DNA of 64,000 bases, taken from Doris montereyensis. Lineage: Eukaryota > Mollusca > Gastropoda > Nudibranchia > Dorididae. This document shows positions 41,456 to 56,400 of the stretch, piece after piece. The stretch is taken from the NCBI GenBank assembly GCA_037039925.1, contig JAXRKP010000379.1:122501-186500 (forward strand), in the 5' to 3' direction. Both the position numbers and the translations under genes were made by a program. The notes beneath the pieces were generated by a model. That model did not search any database and was not told the DNA's origin. It was given only the letters and a program-made list of their open reading frames with translations. Each line of letters opens with the position of its first letter. The first letter of the stretch is position 1.

Positions 41456-41666
41456 ATGCTGAGAGGAAGGGATGATGAGTGGAGGGGAAAAATGGCGTCG
41501 ACTCTACCAGTGTTTCATAGTCGCGCTGGGTCCCTAGTCACACTCAGTAATAGCAACCGAACCGCTCAGAGAAATCACCCAACTCAAGAATTTAACAATG
41601 GGGTTGTTCTTAGTTCAGAACCGTTACGAGATGATCAAATATTGGAAGTCAGAATTGATAAAAAAG
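41456..41666 (+). CDS. NEURL4: NEURL4 exon 1, NHR1 start, one frame break
   Basis: It reads [19 protein letters not shown] (from 41492), then [20 protein letters not shown] and VRIDKK. Donor GTAAGC. A run of six A before the donor makes the exon one base too long; five A would give AAA AAG and phase 0, as exon 2 needs. Confidence 0.9.
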
Positions 41667-42967
41667 GTAAGCTACAATTGTCACTGTTGTGACTGGCCCT
41701 TGACTCAACTGACTGTATTCCTGATACTATCTAGAATCTAGATCTAGATATCTAGTATCTAGTGCATTTATTATAAATATGAGTGAATAGAATTGTAGTA
41801 GGTAGTCTGTAGTATATTCTCTAGACCTCTTCATCTCAACTACTAGATTAGATCTAGAATTTGTACCATAGAGATCTATTCACTAGTGGTGTACTGTAGA
41901 TCTAGAATGAAGGTATCATGGCTGGCATGGGCAAGTCTGACCACAATTTTTCACCACCGGCCACTTGGTGATCAAAATCAGTGTGTGAATGCAGTCTACC
42001 ACCGTTAATTGGACATTGTCAGTTTCGTCAAAAGATGTCCAGTTAGACAGTTTATCTGTTTAACAAACACGTATTTTATTATAGAGCCAGGTTGGCAGAA
42101 GATGAATCCTCAGTCGTGAGAGTGTAGTAGTGTAAATTGCGACGTCATATTTCAGCGAGAGAGTAGAGAGATATTTTTAAGGAGAGAGACAGAAAACGAG
42201 AGAGAGGGGGGGGAGAGGTGGAGTGTAAGAGAAAGAGAGGGGTAAGATAGAGAAGAGACAAGGAGGGAGACACAGAGAGGGAAGGAGAGACACAGGGAGG
42301 GAGAGAGACTGAGAGTTTACAGGTTGAGAGACCTGCATTTGTGTATCAATAGGCTAGCATTCCTGGCTTTTTCCGGCTGGTCACCAGAAATGGAAGGTGT
42401 GATATCAAACAGCTGATGAGTTCACAGAGTGATATTGCGGGATAATTGTACTTTAGCACCGCCAAGATTTCGCCTTGAATACGATTACAAACCCAGTTTA
42501 TGCTCGATACTGGGCATGGTCCCAATAGCCCTCTTTCACTCTTTCATGCTCCTCGATCACAAGACCGTCGCGCGACGTGTTATGAAGGGTCTCTGACTCT
42601 CACGTGTGTTTTCTCGGTCGTCGCCCTATTATTACTCCCACTTTAGCAATGCTGACCATAGTAAATGAAGTTGAAAATACACTGCGGTGGTGCTAAAGTG
42701 AGATTAATAATAGGGAGGCGATTTGGGCCAGGCAAGTGGGGCTTCAACTCAAGTCGTCTTCCTATTATTACTCCCACTTGTTAGCACCGTTGACCATAGT
42801 AAAGGAAGTTAAAAAATACATGTTGGTGGTGCTAAAGCGGGAGTTATAATAGGGAGACCACTGACTACAGAAGACGACTTGAAGCACAAGAGCGGGGATT
42901 TTTTGTTGTTTGTTTTCATGCAGGGGCAAGCCCTTGAACCTCTCCATACTTTCCTCAAAAAGAGGAT

Positions 42968-43031
<64 letters not shown>

Positions 43032-46000
43032 GTGTCTGTCTCTCTATTTCTCTGTCTGTCTCTCTCACATTCTGTGTCTGTCTCTATCATATCTATCGTT
43101 ATCTGTGTGTGTCTCTCTCTCTGTCTGACTTTCTCTATGTCTGTCTGTCTGCCTCTCTTTGTCTTGCTGGAAGGCCGGGAATGAAACAAATGCACAGGAC
43201 CCTTCGTTAAGAAGAGTGACCAGCGGCAGGCAAATATATACTGTAGAGTTTGAAAGAGCTGCCCTAAAACCATGATGATAAATAAGGAGCAAAATATGAT
43301 TGGCAGCTGTGGTCAGTTTGCGTAAGAATAGCCCCTACAATACTTCTTCTACTATCTCGTCAAAATTACAACACATTGTCTCTGTGTAGCATCAATAACA
43401 CACCCCAAAGCCCAAGCTATTTATAGAAGATACCATTTTAGTGTGTAAAGGGGTGGTCATGACAATTCACTTCAATGAAATCCTTTCGTTCTCTGTAACA
43501 GAAGGGTCTATTCTTTGCATCTTGAAACCTAACACCTCCTATCTACTTGGACCCTATCAAGATTCACTAATCTGCGAAGCAAGCATGTTTTCTCTAATAT
43601 GATTGGCTGACCAATCAGAAAGCTAGTTTTAAGCTTTATTTGAGTCAATGAGTGGAAGTACATTGAAAATAAACACACTTTGAAGGCGATCCACGTGGAA
43701 ATATCTGGCCTTCGCGCTGCTACACGTTTTTTGAGTGAAGGACGGAAATAGCCGATTGCCGCACCACCGGCGTTAAAATCGTTGTAAATTTTTATCACAG
43801 ATACAAAAACTGTTTAAACAACTTCCATTCACAATATAAATTAATGCCAAAATAGCCTTTCTAAATATATGATTCCTTCACAATGTGCTCTCCTACTCTC
43901 AAAATTTGTTGCTAATAGTATTGCTTATAATCACTGGATTTTAAATTGATTTCCTTTCTTAATCTCAATCTTATTTTATTTGCTTTAAAATTGCCATTTG
44001 AAATCTTAAATTTATTTTTAATGCTATGTTAATTGCTACAAATTTTCTTGTGGATGAATACAAAAAAATTGAATTTTTTGAAACTGCAGCCAAAATTTTC
44101 TGTCCTGTCTTCTTCCTCAAGTTACTCTGATCTGTATATCACATTCCTTTTCTGTTGGTTACTGCAATAGAAATGTAGAAATATATTCAATTTGCAGGAA
44201 GCATGAAACTTAGCAAGAATATAGTGAACTCTCCCTCACCCATATAAACAAAGCGTTCATGCGGGATAAAAAGTTTGAGATCAGTTTTTGTTGAAAAAAA
44301 GAAAGTAAAGAAAGTTTGGTTTTTGAAGGGTTGCTCTCAGTTGTAGCAGTCTCTTGGGGTTGTATGAGATTGGTTTCTGTCATATCCACCAATCTGACAC
44401 GATGAGAGACTCAAGACCAGATTTTTTACTTGAACACAAGCAATTCAAATGTCATTAACAACGGACTGTGTTACATATATATCAAAATTCGACTATCCAT
44501 TGATTAGAGAATTTCTGGCTTGAGTTTGCTTTAAATATATGGCTATATTTCTAAACATGGAACTCCGCAGAGTTATCTAATTTGCATAATGATTTGCCTA
44601 GATGCTTCATAATAACAGATTTACCTTTCATAAAATCTCTATCACAATCCCCAAAGGCCCAATACAGTAAGGCTATGTTGAAACAAAGTGCCAACGGAAA
44701 TTAAAGGCGAGCTGTATTATGATTTTAAGAATTATAGTTATATTTAGTGTGTATAGTGTTGGTGGCCTAGGGGGCTGAGTTGCCGGACTTGGGACCATGA
44801 GGTCCTGAGTTTGAATCATAGCAATGCTTGGTCCGACGTTGTGTTCCTCAGGAAAGAATCTTAACGCACACATTCCCCACTCGACCAGGTGCAAATTGGT
44901 TCAAGCAGTTCAAGCACCGACTTGGGAGTAAAAATCTGCGACAGACTAGGAAGTGATTGTTTATTACGCTATAGAAACTGGGATAAGCTCCATCTCTATG
45001 GGTCATAATGGCCTTACTTAAAGGAACTTTACTTTTTTTTACTCTAAAATAGTGTGTGGATATAAAATATAGTTATATATAAAATAGTGTCTGTTAGTGT
45101 GTGTATGCATTTTCTTCATAGAGTTTAGGATACTCTCTTCTTTAGTGCCTTTTATGAGTTATGTTGTTTTTTTTTGTATGTAACATGTATTTTGAATCAA
45201 ATACAAAATGTCCTTTGTTTTATTCAGGTCAACTCGTGGAGTGGATCTATCGAAATTGGTGTCACAGTCTGCGAGCCCAGCAGTCTAAACTTTCCATTCA
45301 GTGCTACTGGCTTTCGAGATGGAACATGGGTGATGTCGGGAATGTCCATCCTGTGTGATGGTCATTCGATGGTCGAAGATTACGGCTGTGACCTTGATCA
45401 GCTAAATGAGGGTGATTCAGTAAGTCAGTCGTTTGGTTGTTTTGTTTTGTTTTTTCATAGAAAAGTATAAGTCACAACTGGATTTAAAAGCGATTTGTGT
45501 GAATTTTATGAAAATGAGAAAATAGTCTTGGTCTCATGTGTATTTCCATTTAGAATTTTTGTTTGTTTTATTAATCAAAATTATAAGCATGTGAAACAAT
45601 TTAAAATAGGGGAAGTTTTATGTACTTGATATGGCTGTATAAATTAAATTATCAATGTAAGTTATTGGTGATTTCTTTGTTCAGCTATTTTTGTGTGTAC
45701 ACATTCATCTATATTCAAAAACAAAATGATAAACCATTGTTCATAACTTTATTTTCATTAATTTCATACGATGAGAACAGTCCAAAAGACACAATGACAA
45801 TTCTCCTTGAAAACCATTTTGCTTTTTATTGATTCTCAATAGAGCGAGACGATGTTATGGAACATTGATGTGGCCTAGAAACTGTGACCCGCTGTTCTGC
45901 AATTAAACATGTGCTCTTTCTGTGACAATACAAAATAATTTAGTTTTGGTATGAAATAGTGGACATAGATTTATGTCAATGAAGCCTTTCCCCTTATCAG

Positions 46001-47435
46001 ATTTGTAGGTACCAGAGATAGAGAGAGAAACCCCCCCCCCCCCCCCCCACTGCATTGCTTATCATATCCTCTCAAATATTTGCTCAGGTCGGCGTGATGC
46101 GGACATCAGAAGGTGTCCTCCATTTCTATATCAACGGCTTTGACCAAGGTCCAGCTGCCAGAGACATTCCACCTGTGGTATACGCTGTCATAGATTTGTA
46201 TGGGAAATGTGCTCAGGTGTCAATCACTGAGCCTTTGACTCCCATGTCAGAAAGTGGTAAGTTGCAGGTCTTGTCATTTTGTAGTGTCACGTAACTTCTC
46301 AAATAATTAGTCATAGAATTATTTCTTTTGTCATGTAAGGAGGTGTCACGTTGTTCTAGTGGTAATCTAATCTGTTTGGAGGATGGAGGGAGGGGGTTGA
46401 TTCTTTGTTTTACTTCCAAGTTCATCTTTGTGTCATTAGGGAGGAAACTTTTTAAATCACACATTTTTTACTCGCATTCCTCCTATGTGTGAATGGGTGC
46501 CTGTGACAGCTGGGCGGGAAAGCCAGCGGCAGATAAGCATCATTTCAGGAGCATCATTTAAAAAAAATCTTTCATTCTTCACGACTCAGGTGGTGGCGTC
46601 GTTAGCCGAGCGGTTAAGCTGTCGGACTGGGAATCATTAGGTTCTGAGTTTGAATCACAGCAAAGCTATGTCGGACGTTGTGCTCTTTGGGATAGATACT
46701 TAACACGCATATTCCCCACTCTAGCCAGGTGCAAATAGGCACAAGCACAAGCTTTTAGTAAAACTTGTGTTAGACTAGTCCTGTCCAGAAGGTGATTATT
46801 ATCACCTGTTTCGCTTCACGCTAAAGAAACCGGGATGAGCTCCGGCTCTGTGAGCCTTAACGGCCTTGAAGGAACTTTTAATTATACAGCTTAGGTGATC
46901 TCTGTGTTTTTGGTAGGACTTTTTAATTTTGAGGTTACCCAAAAAACTAGAAAATACTTATCGACCTGCCTGTGTTCAAACCCACAGCCTTCTAGTTGGG
47001 AGACTGACACTTTGCCTCTGGACAGCATGTGTCCCTTTCAGGATGCTGCGGAAGCTGCAAGTTCTTGCTGTTTTTAGCATTCCGAAAAAACTTTTTTCTC
47101 TTCTTTTCTTGATGAATTGATTCATGTGGTTTGTGTTATAATTCTGTTTGCTATTGCTATTATACTCGTCTTTCTTACAGTGCGTCATGATGTATACATG
47201 AAACTATTGCATATAGTGGACGAGGTAAATTTCAATGGGGAAAAAATGCACAGTGGGTGGTTTGTAGCTCCGACTTCCTTTTCTCATACTCTTTTATGTT
47301 TGTCACCTTGCCATTACCTCTAAAATCACTCTACGGCTACTACATAGTGGGCAACTGGTAGGTCCTACTTCTTTCCTTTTATTCTTTCAGATACTGTCCA
47401 CCTTGATTTCTCTTAATTCCTCTCTAATTTCCCCC

Positions 47436-47487
<52 letters not shown>

Positions 47488-50400
47488 TTCCCAAGGTGGT
47501 CAAATAACCACTCTCATGTTGTCCTTTCAGCTTTACTGGCTACTTGCAATGAGATTGTGAACGAGTTGGCAGGCGGGGTATCTTCTTTCAACGGAAATGT
47601 CCACGAGTTTCTAACGGAGATCCCGAATCAAATTACCAATGATCTTGCTTTAGAGCATGATACTACCTGCTCGGATGATGACACCTCCTCCCGAGATGGT
47701 CTCAAATTCCATGACAGGTGTGGAAATCTCGTGAAGTTGAGCAACGGACGGAGGTCAGCAGAGAGGCGTCGCCCCCTGGATGAATTTAACAACGGCGTGG
47801 TCATGACAAACAGACCTGTGAGAGACAATGAGATTTTCGAGGTAAGTGTGAAATCTTTTCTCCCATCGCGCCTTGAGGGAGCCATGTTCCATAGGCAAGC
47901 CGTCCGCACGGGCACCAACTGGTGTCACGCCTGGCATTCCATTTTCTTTAGAGAATGGAATATAGACTGTCATTGAGCTTATGCTCAATTTCAACAGGAG
48001 TTACACATGTTGACCAAGTGAGCAATTACGGTAAGTTTTCTTGCCCAAGGAAAAACCTGAAATTCCCAAAGTGGGACTCTATAACCCAGTACCTGCGAGT
48101 CAAAGTGTAATTCATTGAAATATCTTTTCAACTCCCAACGGGAGCATGCATAGTCTTAGCATGGTTTTCTCTGTATTTACCGTGGTACTCAATTCACATC
48201 TGTAAAGCCGCCTTTTACATTTTAACTACATCCCCTCTATACCTAATGTGACTGCGGGGTCCCCGATCACCAAATAATTGAGCGGCAGGTATCCTTAGCT
48301 GGCTTCAAGTCACCTGAGGCATGTAAGTGATGATGGTTGTCGTTTCAAGGGCTCTCTCGGAGCTTAAGCGACCCATGCCCAAATAAAAAGAAGCAGACGA
48401 AAACTGCATCCTTCTCTGCCTATAGTTTGGTACTCATTTACACTTAAATCAAATTAGGAAAGAAAACTAGGTCCTTTTCTTAAGGGTACAAGTTTATGAC
48501 AAAACCTGGTCCATTAGTATTTGAACCAGTGTCCTCATGTTACAAAGGCACAATGTTACCATCATGTGCCTCAGGCGGTTGGCGGTTGCTGCTGGTAGGT
48601 CCTATTTTTTTTCCCTTTCATTCTTCCACTTATCTTTGATCTTGGTGTTTTCTCTTAATTTACCCTGAGATCACTGCAATGGTGGACTGGGTGAACTTCA
48701 ATCATACAAGCCATCATGTGCCACGATCAGTGAATGGCAATTATTCTTCTATAAATGGCAATTATTCTTACATTGTCCTGAAGTTTCAATTTTTCTTATC
48801 TTAACATTTGTGTCGCAACTCTCGGCAGATACGACTTGATAGACTTGTGGAAAAATGGTCAGGATCCATCGAAGTCGAATAACTACCCACAATCCGAACA
48901 CTTTGGATTTTCCAGCAACCATGACAAACATGAGGAATGCCAGTGCCAATCGTAAGTTATTGCATGGAGTTACGTTGTGGGGGAGGGTGGGGGTGGATAG
49001 ATAAAAGATAGATTATAGGGAGGACATGACTGGGCAATTGTCTGGGAGAGAGAGAGAGAAAGACAGCCAGAGAGAGACAGAAAGACAGACAGCCAGATAG
49101 AGAGAAAGAGAGACAGACAGAAAAACAACCAGAGAGAGAGAGAGAGAGAGAGATTCACACTATACACAAATGAATTTAAGTGAAATGGAGACACAAAAAG
49201 GTTATAGAGTGTCGATGGAAGGGAGGAGCAAGAATAGGACACTGATGTGAGGAGACAATAGGATTACACATGTAACCACACATTTTTGTTGTTGTTGATT
49301 TGATGTAATTTGATTTTATCCAAATCCACAACTAAGATAATCTCAGAGTGTTTTGGCAGGATCTTTTAATTTTGCCTGGACTGCCCTGTAAGCAGCCAAG
49401 GGATTGTCAACATAGATGCTGTGATGTGTGCATGGAAACTCCTTTTTATAGTCTGTCACCGATCGTTTTATCGTTTGTCTTTGATGGGACTAGATGTCGA
49501 TCCACCTACCTTGGGGGGGGGGGGGGGGGGGGGGATTTTCTAAAAATAATTGAGACAAATTTTCAACTTGTTGGACACAAACCACCAACTATTTGATTGA
49601 GAGGCTTATATAAATATGCCTTGAATATCTCAAAATGACTATATGAAAAAATTCAACACTCATAAATAAGCGAAGTTACAATGTGTAATCTTATTGTTTC
49701 CTCACATCCGTGTCCTATCTCCAGAATTTAGAAAGGGTCATGGAAACTAAATGGATATTATATCCGAAAGAGCTTTCTTAATTTCTCTGTCATTGAGGAA
49801 AGAAAAGAAAAATAACCTTCCATGAAGTAAGCTTGTGGGAATTTCTGTCTTTCCAGGAACTATCATGATGAGTGGCTGTGGTATATTGACCAATGGCAAA
49901 GGCACCAGGCGAGAATACGGCCAGTTCAATCTGGATGAACTCAGCGTAAGGATATGCGTCTCCTGTTCATTTTCTACATATATTTTTCCCTGTTATTTTT
50001 GTGTTTGTATCATTTGTAAACAGAGAGAAAAAAGCAGATTTTTTTTTCTTTAAGTTGGCATGTTCAGGCCTAATCACGAAAATATTTATATGTAGAGATA
50101 CAATAATGTTTTTGACTGTGCATACAGCCACCCTTCGTATATTCTGCACCTGTTCTAATAGTTTGTAGAATTTGTGGAGGCCTGGTTTAGAAAAGCCTAT
50201 CACGATTATATGATGTGGCACTGCTTCCATTATACTATGATATGGCCACAAGAGAATGAAGCAAACAGGTGGTAATACTGAAGGTGTCTCATTCATGCTA
50301 AATGTCTTTTACAGGAAGGGGACAAAATCGGCCTGGTCCGTAAATCCAACGGGCACCTCCACTATTTCATCAACGGACTAGACCAAGGGATGGCCGCGGC

Positions 50401-53400
50401 TAACTCGCCGACCCCTGTGTGGGGCGTCGTTGACCTCTACGGCATGGCCGCGAAAGTCACCATTGTAGACCACGGTCCCGGAGATGCAGACGATCCCGAA
50501 GCTACCGCCACGGCTGCTGTCGTTGCTGCTTTGCCCTCTCCCAGCATCTCTTTGCAGCCTGGGAGAGAAGTGTCGTTAATACATTGAGGCAGTTTCTGGA
50601 CTCGTGTGGTGGTAGCGGGGGAAGCAGCAGCGAGAGGGGCGACTCGAGGGCTTTGACAGGTGAGTTATTTTAGCCTTTTAGTTTATTCACATGAAAGATT
50701 TTTGTATTGTTTGTGTGTGTGTTTGGAAATAGGTAGGCATACGGCTAAGTGGTTGAAAATGTGAGTTATTCTTAGCTGTTCAGTTTATTCACAACAAAGA
50801 CTTTGTATATTGTTTATGTCAAGGAAGAGATAGGCATAAGGCTAAGTTGTTGAAAATGTGAATTATTCTTAGCCGTTGAGTTTATTCATATGAAAGACTG
50901 AATAGTGTTTGTGTCAAGGAATAGATATGTTAACGGTTAAGTAGTTGAATATTCATGAGGTTAGTGCGTTGTTAAGTTGTTAATGGCTGTTGGTATGTGG
51001 TTTGCTATTACAGAATTAAAGTAGCGCTCTTCCTTTCGAGAAATTATATCTTCCTGGTCTGGGATTATTTAGTGAATAAGAAATTTGTGGGATTGATATA
51101 GTCTATTGATAACTGAATTTTTTTATTTTTACAACAAACTTTTTGTAACACAGCTGGCCATGAGTTGAAACTGGTATTGTAAAAATCGTAAAAAATCACC
51201 TGTTGACAATGTCATGTCGGATCTATATTTGGAACATGTACAAAATCTCAAACCCATATCGGGAGTTCTGTGTCGCAACAGTGTGTTTTCTATACTTTCA
51301 ATACAAGGCATCTCTTGGTATAAAGGAAAGAAGGAACGCATTATATTTGACGGCAAATGCGATTAGCAATTCACATTGCCAAATAAAGTGTGCAGGTGTG
51401 ACTTAAGTTTCTATAGGCTGGCACAAGTTTTTTTGTTATTATTACCATGAGGCAAAGCAGACTGAGATGGTACGGATATGTAAAGAGAAGGGATATGGAA
51501 TATATTAGACAGAAGGTGTTGCGGATGGACATACTAGGCAGGAGGAAAATTGGGAAGCCACAAAACTAGGGTATATGGATAGGGTGCAGGAAGACATGAA
51601 GATTGTTGGTGCAAGAGATAGGAACAAAAAGGATAGGACAAAATGGAGAAAGATGATCTGCTTATAGCGACCCATAACAGGCTGGCTAAGCTGAAAGACA
51701 AAAAAGATGTTATAAAGCAAAAATGCCCAGGCCAAGGCTACGAGGCGAAGTCTCACATCTGGTGTTGAATAAATTCAAGAACCTAATGTGGTTTATTACT
51801 GAAGAGCTCTCAACACACAAATCAAACAGCTTATTAAGTGAAACTGAGGATCAACAGTTAGTGATATAGTAAACAGACCTGTCGTTTATCCCGATTTAAT
51901 CGGAATCATCCCAATTTTTTAGCGAAAATTTGCGAAATTTTGATTTTCCGTTGGCCCATCCCAATTTTTTGGTAATACAACTGCAGTCGTTGCCTGGACG
52001 GCATTGTTCCGTATGTTCAGCGTGCGATTTTTGTTTTTAATCAGCTAATAACCGGATGTCGTTCCTATCCAGGATTCATATTATTATTATGAGTGATGGT
52101 GTATCGATTCTTCGCTAATATATTGTTCTCTTTGTCCATTCTGCACAGTACTCGTGCTGTAATTGTTCGAGACTTCAAAAATCGTTGTATGATTATGTGT
52201 TAATGAGGCCTACTGCGAAAACTTATAGAGCCTTGAATTTCAAACTGATCAAGAAGACAAGAAGAAGGCTTTGCTGATATTCAATGATTTGTTAGATCTA
52301 GATCTAAACGTCCCTAGTATTAGGGACGTCTAGATGTAGGTCTAGATGATCTGTATCTGTACTCTAAGTAGATCTAAATCGAAGTCGAGATTAAAATCTT
52401 TGAAACAATATGACTCCCCCTGCAGCAAAGTGCGATCACACGTGTGTCATAGAGAGAGAGAAATGTGCGTGTGTGTATGTAAAAAGAGAGAAATTGAGAG
52501 CATTTTTGTGTGTGTTTCATGCGATCGCGTATGTATGTGAGTGTGTGTGTGGTGTGTGTTACAGAGGGAGTGAGCAACAATTCATGAAATGAAAGAGCCT
52601 TTGGTGATTCGAGATCGACCAACTCATAATTATATATATTGATGGTGTCTGGCACAAACCAGCTACGTCTGAAAATTCCAAAACAGCCATTCTTCTTAAC
52701 AGAAACTAAAACTACACTATAGCAGAAGACATTGTCTCATAGAAATGCTTCAAAACTGCGATTTATCAAACCGGCTTAGTTGAGCTTTCGTTTTACCTAT
52801 TGGCACAAAACAGCCAAGTCAGTTTTCTACTGAATGGGTCAGTCAAGGTTACGAATGGCTGAGTGTTTTAACTTTTTATATCTCAAAACGGCCAAGTCGA
52901 AGAAATTATGATAAAAGTAATTTCATGTATGTAAAAAAAATAATTAGGCCACTGGAACAAGCATCCCATCTAATGATCTCATGTGTGCAAAATGTTATGA
53001 TTTAAAACCGATTTTCAAGAGATTTATTCATTTTTTTGTCTCATGTAAAATTATTGTTTTTGGACTTGGCCGGTTTGTGCCTGATACTAGTGATACCATC
53101 GATATAGATGTGGTAATTGCAATAGTAGTAAAGTTCCTTCAAGGTCATTGTGGTTCAGAGACCGAAAGCTTCTCCTGGTTTCTATAATAGCCAGGAGTAG
53201 AACAGGGGATGATGATCACCTCCTGGACAGGACGCTAGTCAGTCACAAATTTTCACTCCCAAGCTGTTGCTGGTACCCATTTGCACCTGAGTCGAGTTAG
53301 GAAAATGCGTGCTCAGTATCTCTCCCAAGGAACGCAAAGTTGGACCTAGCATTGCTGGAAGTTGAACCTAGGACCTCATTATCCCAAGTCCTGCAACCTC

Positions 53401-56400
53401 GCTACTCACTGGGCCGCCGACGCCACTCATTGCCCATTTTAACTTTTTTAATCGACAGAAACGGAGGAGGTGGAGAAGCTGTTGTTCAGTCACGTTTGTG
53501 GCGCTCATGCAGCCGTCATAAATGGAGGGAAGACGGCACATCGGCCAAAGTAAGTGATGGCTTGTCTTGTCACTTACCTGTAATTGTAGCTGTTGAGTGA
53601 TTTGATTTTCCCCCACATCAACAACTAAGGTGATCTGGATTTTGTTTTCGGTAGGACTTGTTTTTTATTCGCCCGTCTGCCCTGTTAACAGCCAAGGGAT
53701 CTTTAACGTGCACAAGAGTGTTGTCTTTTTATCATCTGTCTCCTGGATGAGGATGAGGGGGGATGATCGGGAAAAAATTTGAAAAGCACAAGAGTGTTGT
53801 CTTTTTATCATCTGTCTCCGATGAGATGAGTAGGTGTTGATCGGGAAAAATTCTACCTGGATGAGGGGGGGGATGTTTCTCGGAAAAATTGTGAAAATTG
53901 TTTCAAGAATGTTGTCTTTTATAAGAATTATTTTGAAAACGATATTGGTACGAGTACCACACTTTTATAGTAACACTGGTCTATGGGATGATCTTGCATC
54001 ATCTCCTCTGTTGAATGTTACATGTTGGCGGTTGATTGGCCCTGCTGGTAGGTCAAGGTCATACTTTTTTCCTTCTTAATTCACCCTGAGATCACTGCAT
54101 ATTGTGGATGGGGGTAAACTTCAATGAAACAAAAAGAATTCTGAGTAAATTGGGACATGCATCAATTCTATGTGCCTTTGGATTTACATATGATGAACAT
54201 ATTATTGACATTAGATGAATATGAAGTGAATATTGGATGAATATTGGGTGAATTTGTTATGAACATGCAGTGAATATTGGACAAAATCTTTATAGGAGGG
54301 TGGGAGGAGATCCCTGAGGAAGATAAACATTCATAACAAAAAAATAATTACAAATGCAATTTTCTCGAAGTGTTACTTTTTGACAATGAATTGCTGTCTT
54401 CTTTTTTATTTATCGTCTGATGCCCCCAACTTTAGTAAATAGCATCTATGAAGCAATACAAAATTTCACCCAGTAGCGATTTTCAATATCATTTCAAATT
54501 TTTGCAAATAGAATTTTTTTTGTGATTAAATTTATAAAATAAAGGATAAGTTGCTATATGCATTTAAAAAAAATCATGAAATCAAAATCGTTGGATTTAT
54601 CAAAAATCCCTATAGGTTGCGGCTAGATATTGAACCGAATGATGTGTGCCAAATCTGCTCCAGACTTAAAAACCCTATTTTCACAATAAAAATTCAAGAT
54701 GGTAGCATTTCCATGGCAATCATATGATGAGCATATTTTTTTCAGTTAATTTAGACATCCTGAGTTCATTGGTAGTGGTTATAATTGTCTATTTTAAAGA
54801 ATAAAAAAGTCATGTTCAGGGCTTGTATGGCAACCATATGATACACACATTTTTTTCAGCTAATTTAGACATGGTAAGTCCAATCATAATGGTTAGAATT
54901 GTCTATTTTAAAGAATAAGAGCAATCATGTTTAGGACCCACGTAGTAAATTGATAAACAAGACACAAAAGACACCTTAAGCCATTAAAGAATTTTAAACA
55001 ATTGTTTTTTAAGCATTTATCTGTTTTTACTACAATATCATAAACCATCCTCAAAATTGCTTCCTATGTATCAACAGTGCTGCTGAGGACTTCAACAACG
55101 GGGTCATCTTGACGAATCGTATTCTTCGCACAAGTGAAATCTTCGAGGTGCGGCTGGACCGCCTTATTGACAAATGGGCTGGTTCCGTCGAGATCGGGGT
55201 GACGACCCATCAGCCCAGCGACCTTGACTTTCCGTCCACTATGACCAACATACGGTCGGGCACCTGGATGATGACAGGAAACGGCGTCATGCACAACGGT
55301 GCCACGGTCATCGAAGACTACGGGCAGAATTTGGACAGACTCAAGGTTTGTTACTTAATTCTTAGTGATAGTGTTGTTCACATGATAAACAATAAGATCT
55401 GATAGAAAGTTTTACCTCATTAAACTTCTATCAAGTGTCTGATTCAAATTGAAGGGGATACAACAGTATGTTGAGGCTTACAAATTGAAGGATGTACGTT
55501 GATATGTTGAGAGTTCTTTTAAACTGTCAGGCTACCAGGGTGACAAGCAAATTGAAAGAGTCCGAAATTTGTCAGATTTTTTTGTGGTTAGGTCGAAAAT
55601 TTAAAGTTGCAGGAAATGAAGAAAATTTGGGAATGATGGTAAAGATTTACTTGCAAACCTTCACCAATTGAATGTATGATCATTTCAGGAGGTGCGAATA
55701 AAAGCAGCAGTCAGTGCTGACAGAGGGCCTTTTCGCACACATATTGCCGGAAGATCGATGTCCCTGGCTCATGTTATTGTGTGATGTGATTAACCATACT
55801 TTAATTTATAATATCAGTGCAGGAAAGAAAGCTCTAAGATTATTTTGAAAAATTAAATGTGGATTTTAGTTCTACATGTCATATGTTCGGCCGCTTGCTG
55901 TGTAACCAGCTAATTATAGTATAAGATAACATATAAAACAATAGAAAGTCTCTGTTATGGGGTGTTTCACACAAATGGACAAAAATCGCAAAAGAACGTT
56001 AATGCATGAATGCTTTTAAGATTGAACCTGTGTATACTGGAGACTGCTAAATATTCAATTTCCTGGAGGAAGAGGAATTAGATTTCGAGGACATAAGTTG
56101 AAGTCCTCATGAGCTCCCTGGCCGACATGCTCCCCCTGTCCCGTCTCAACAATCGCCAAGCTAATAAGAGACCGGCCCAATGATGGTTGGGATCTCCCAT
56201 TTGGTGACCAACAGCAAGCCTGCCTTTGAGATGGGCTAACTGAGCTTTGGCATTAAATGGCTGGCGGGCCGGCCTCTTTCTTACCAATGTGCTTACGGGG
56301 TTCCCCTATGGCCATAGAATTGGGCCGGATGTATCCGTAGCCGGCCTCAAGCCGATTGGTTGCCGTTTTAAGCGTTCTCTCGCAGCTCAATCGACCTAAA

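Noticed and set aside
46588..46680. tRNA gene (GCCGAGCGGTTAAG with a downstream B-box)
   Set aside because: The arms do not form a tRNA cloverleaf, the B-box is mutated, and the sequence continues into a repeated SINE body present at several other sites.
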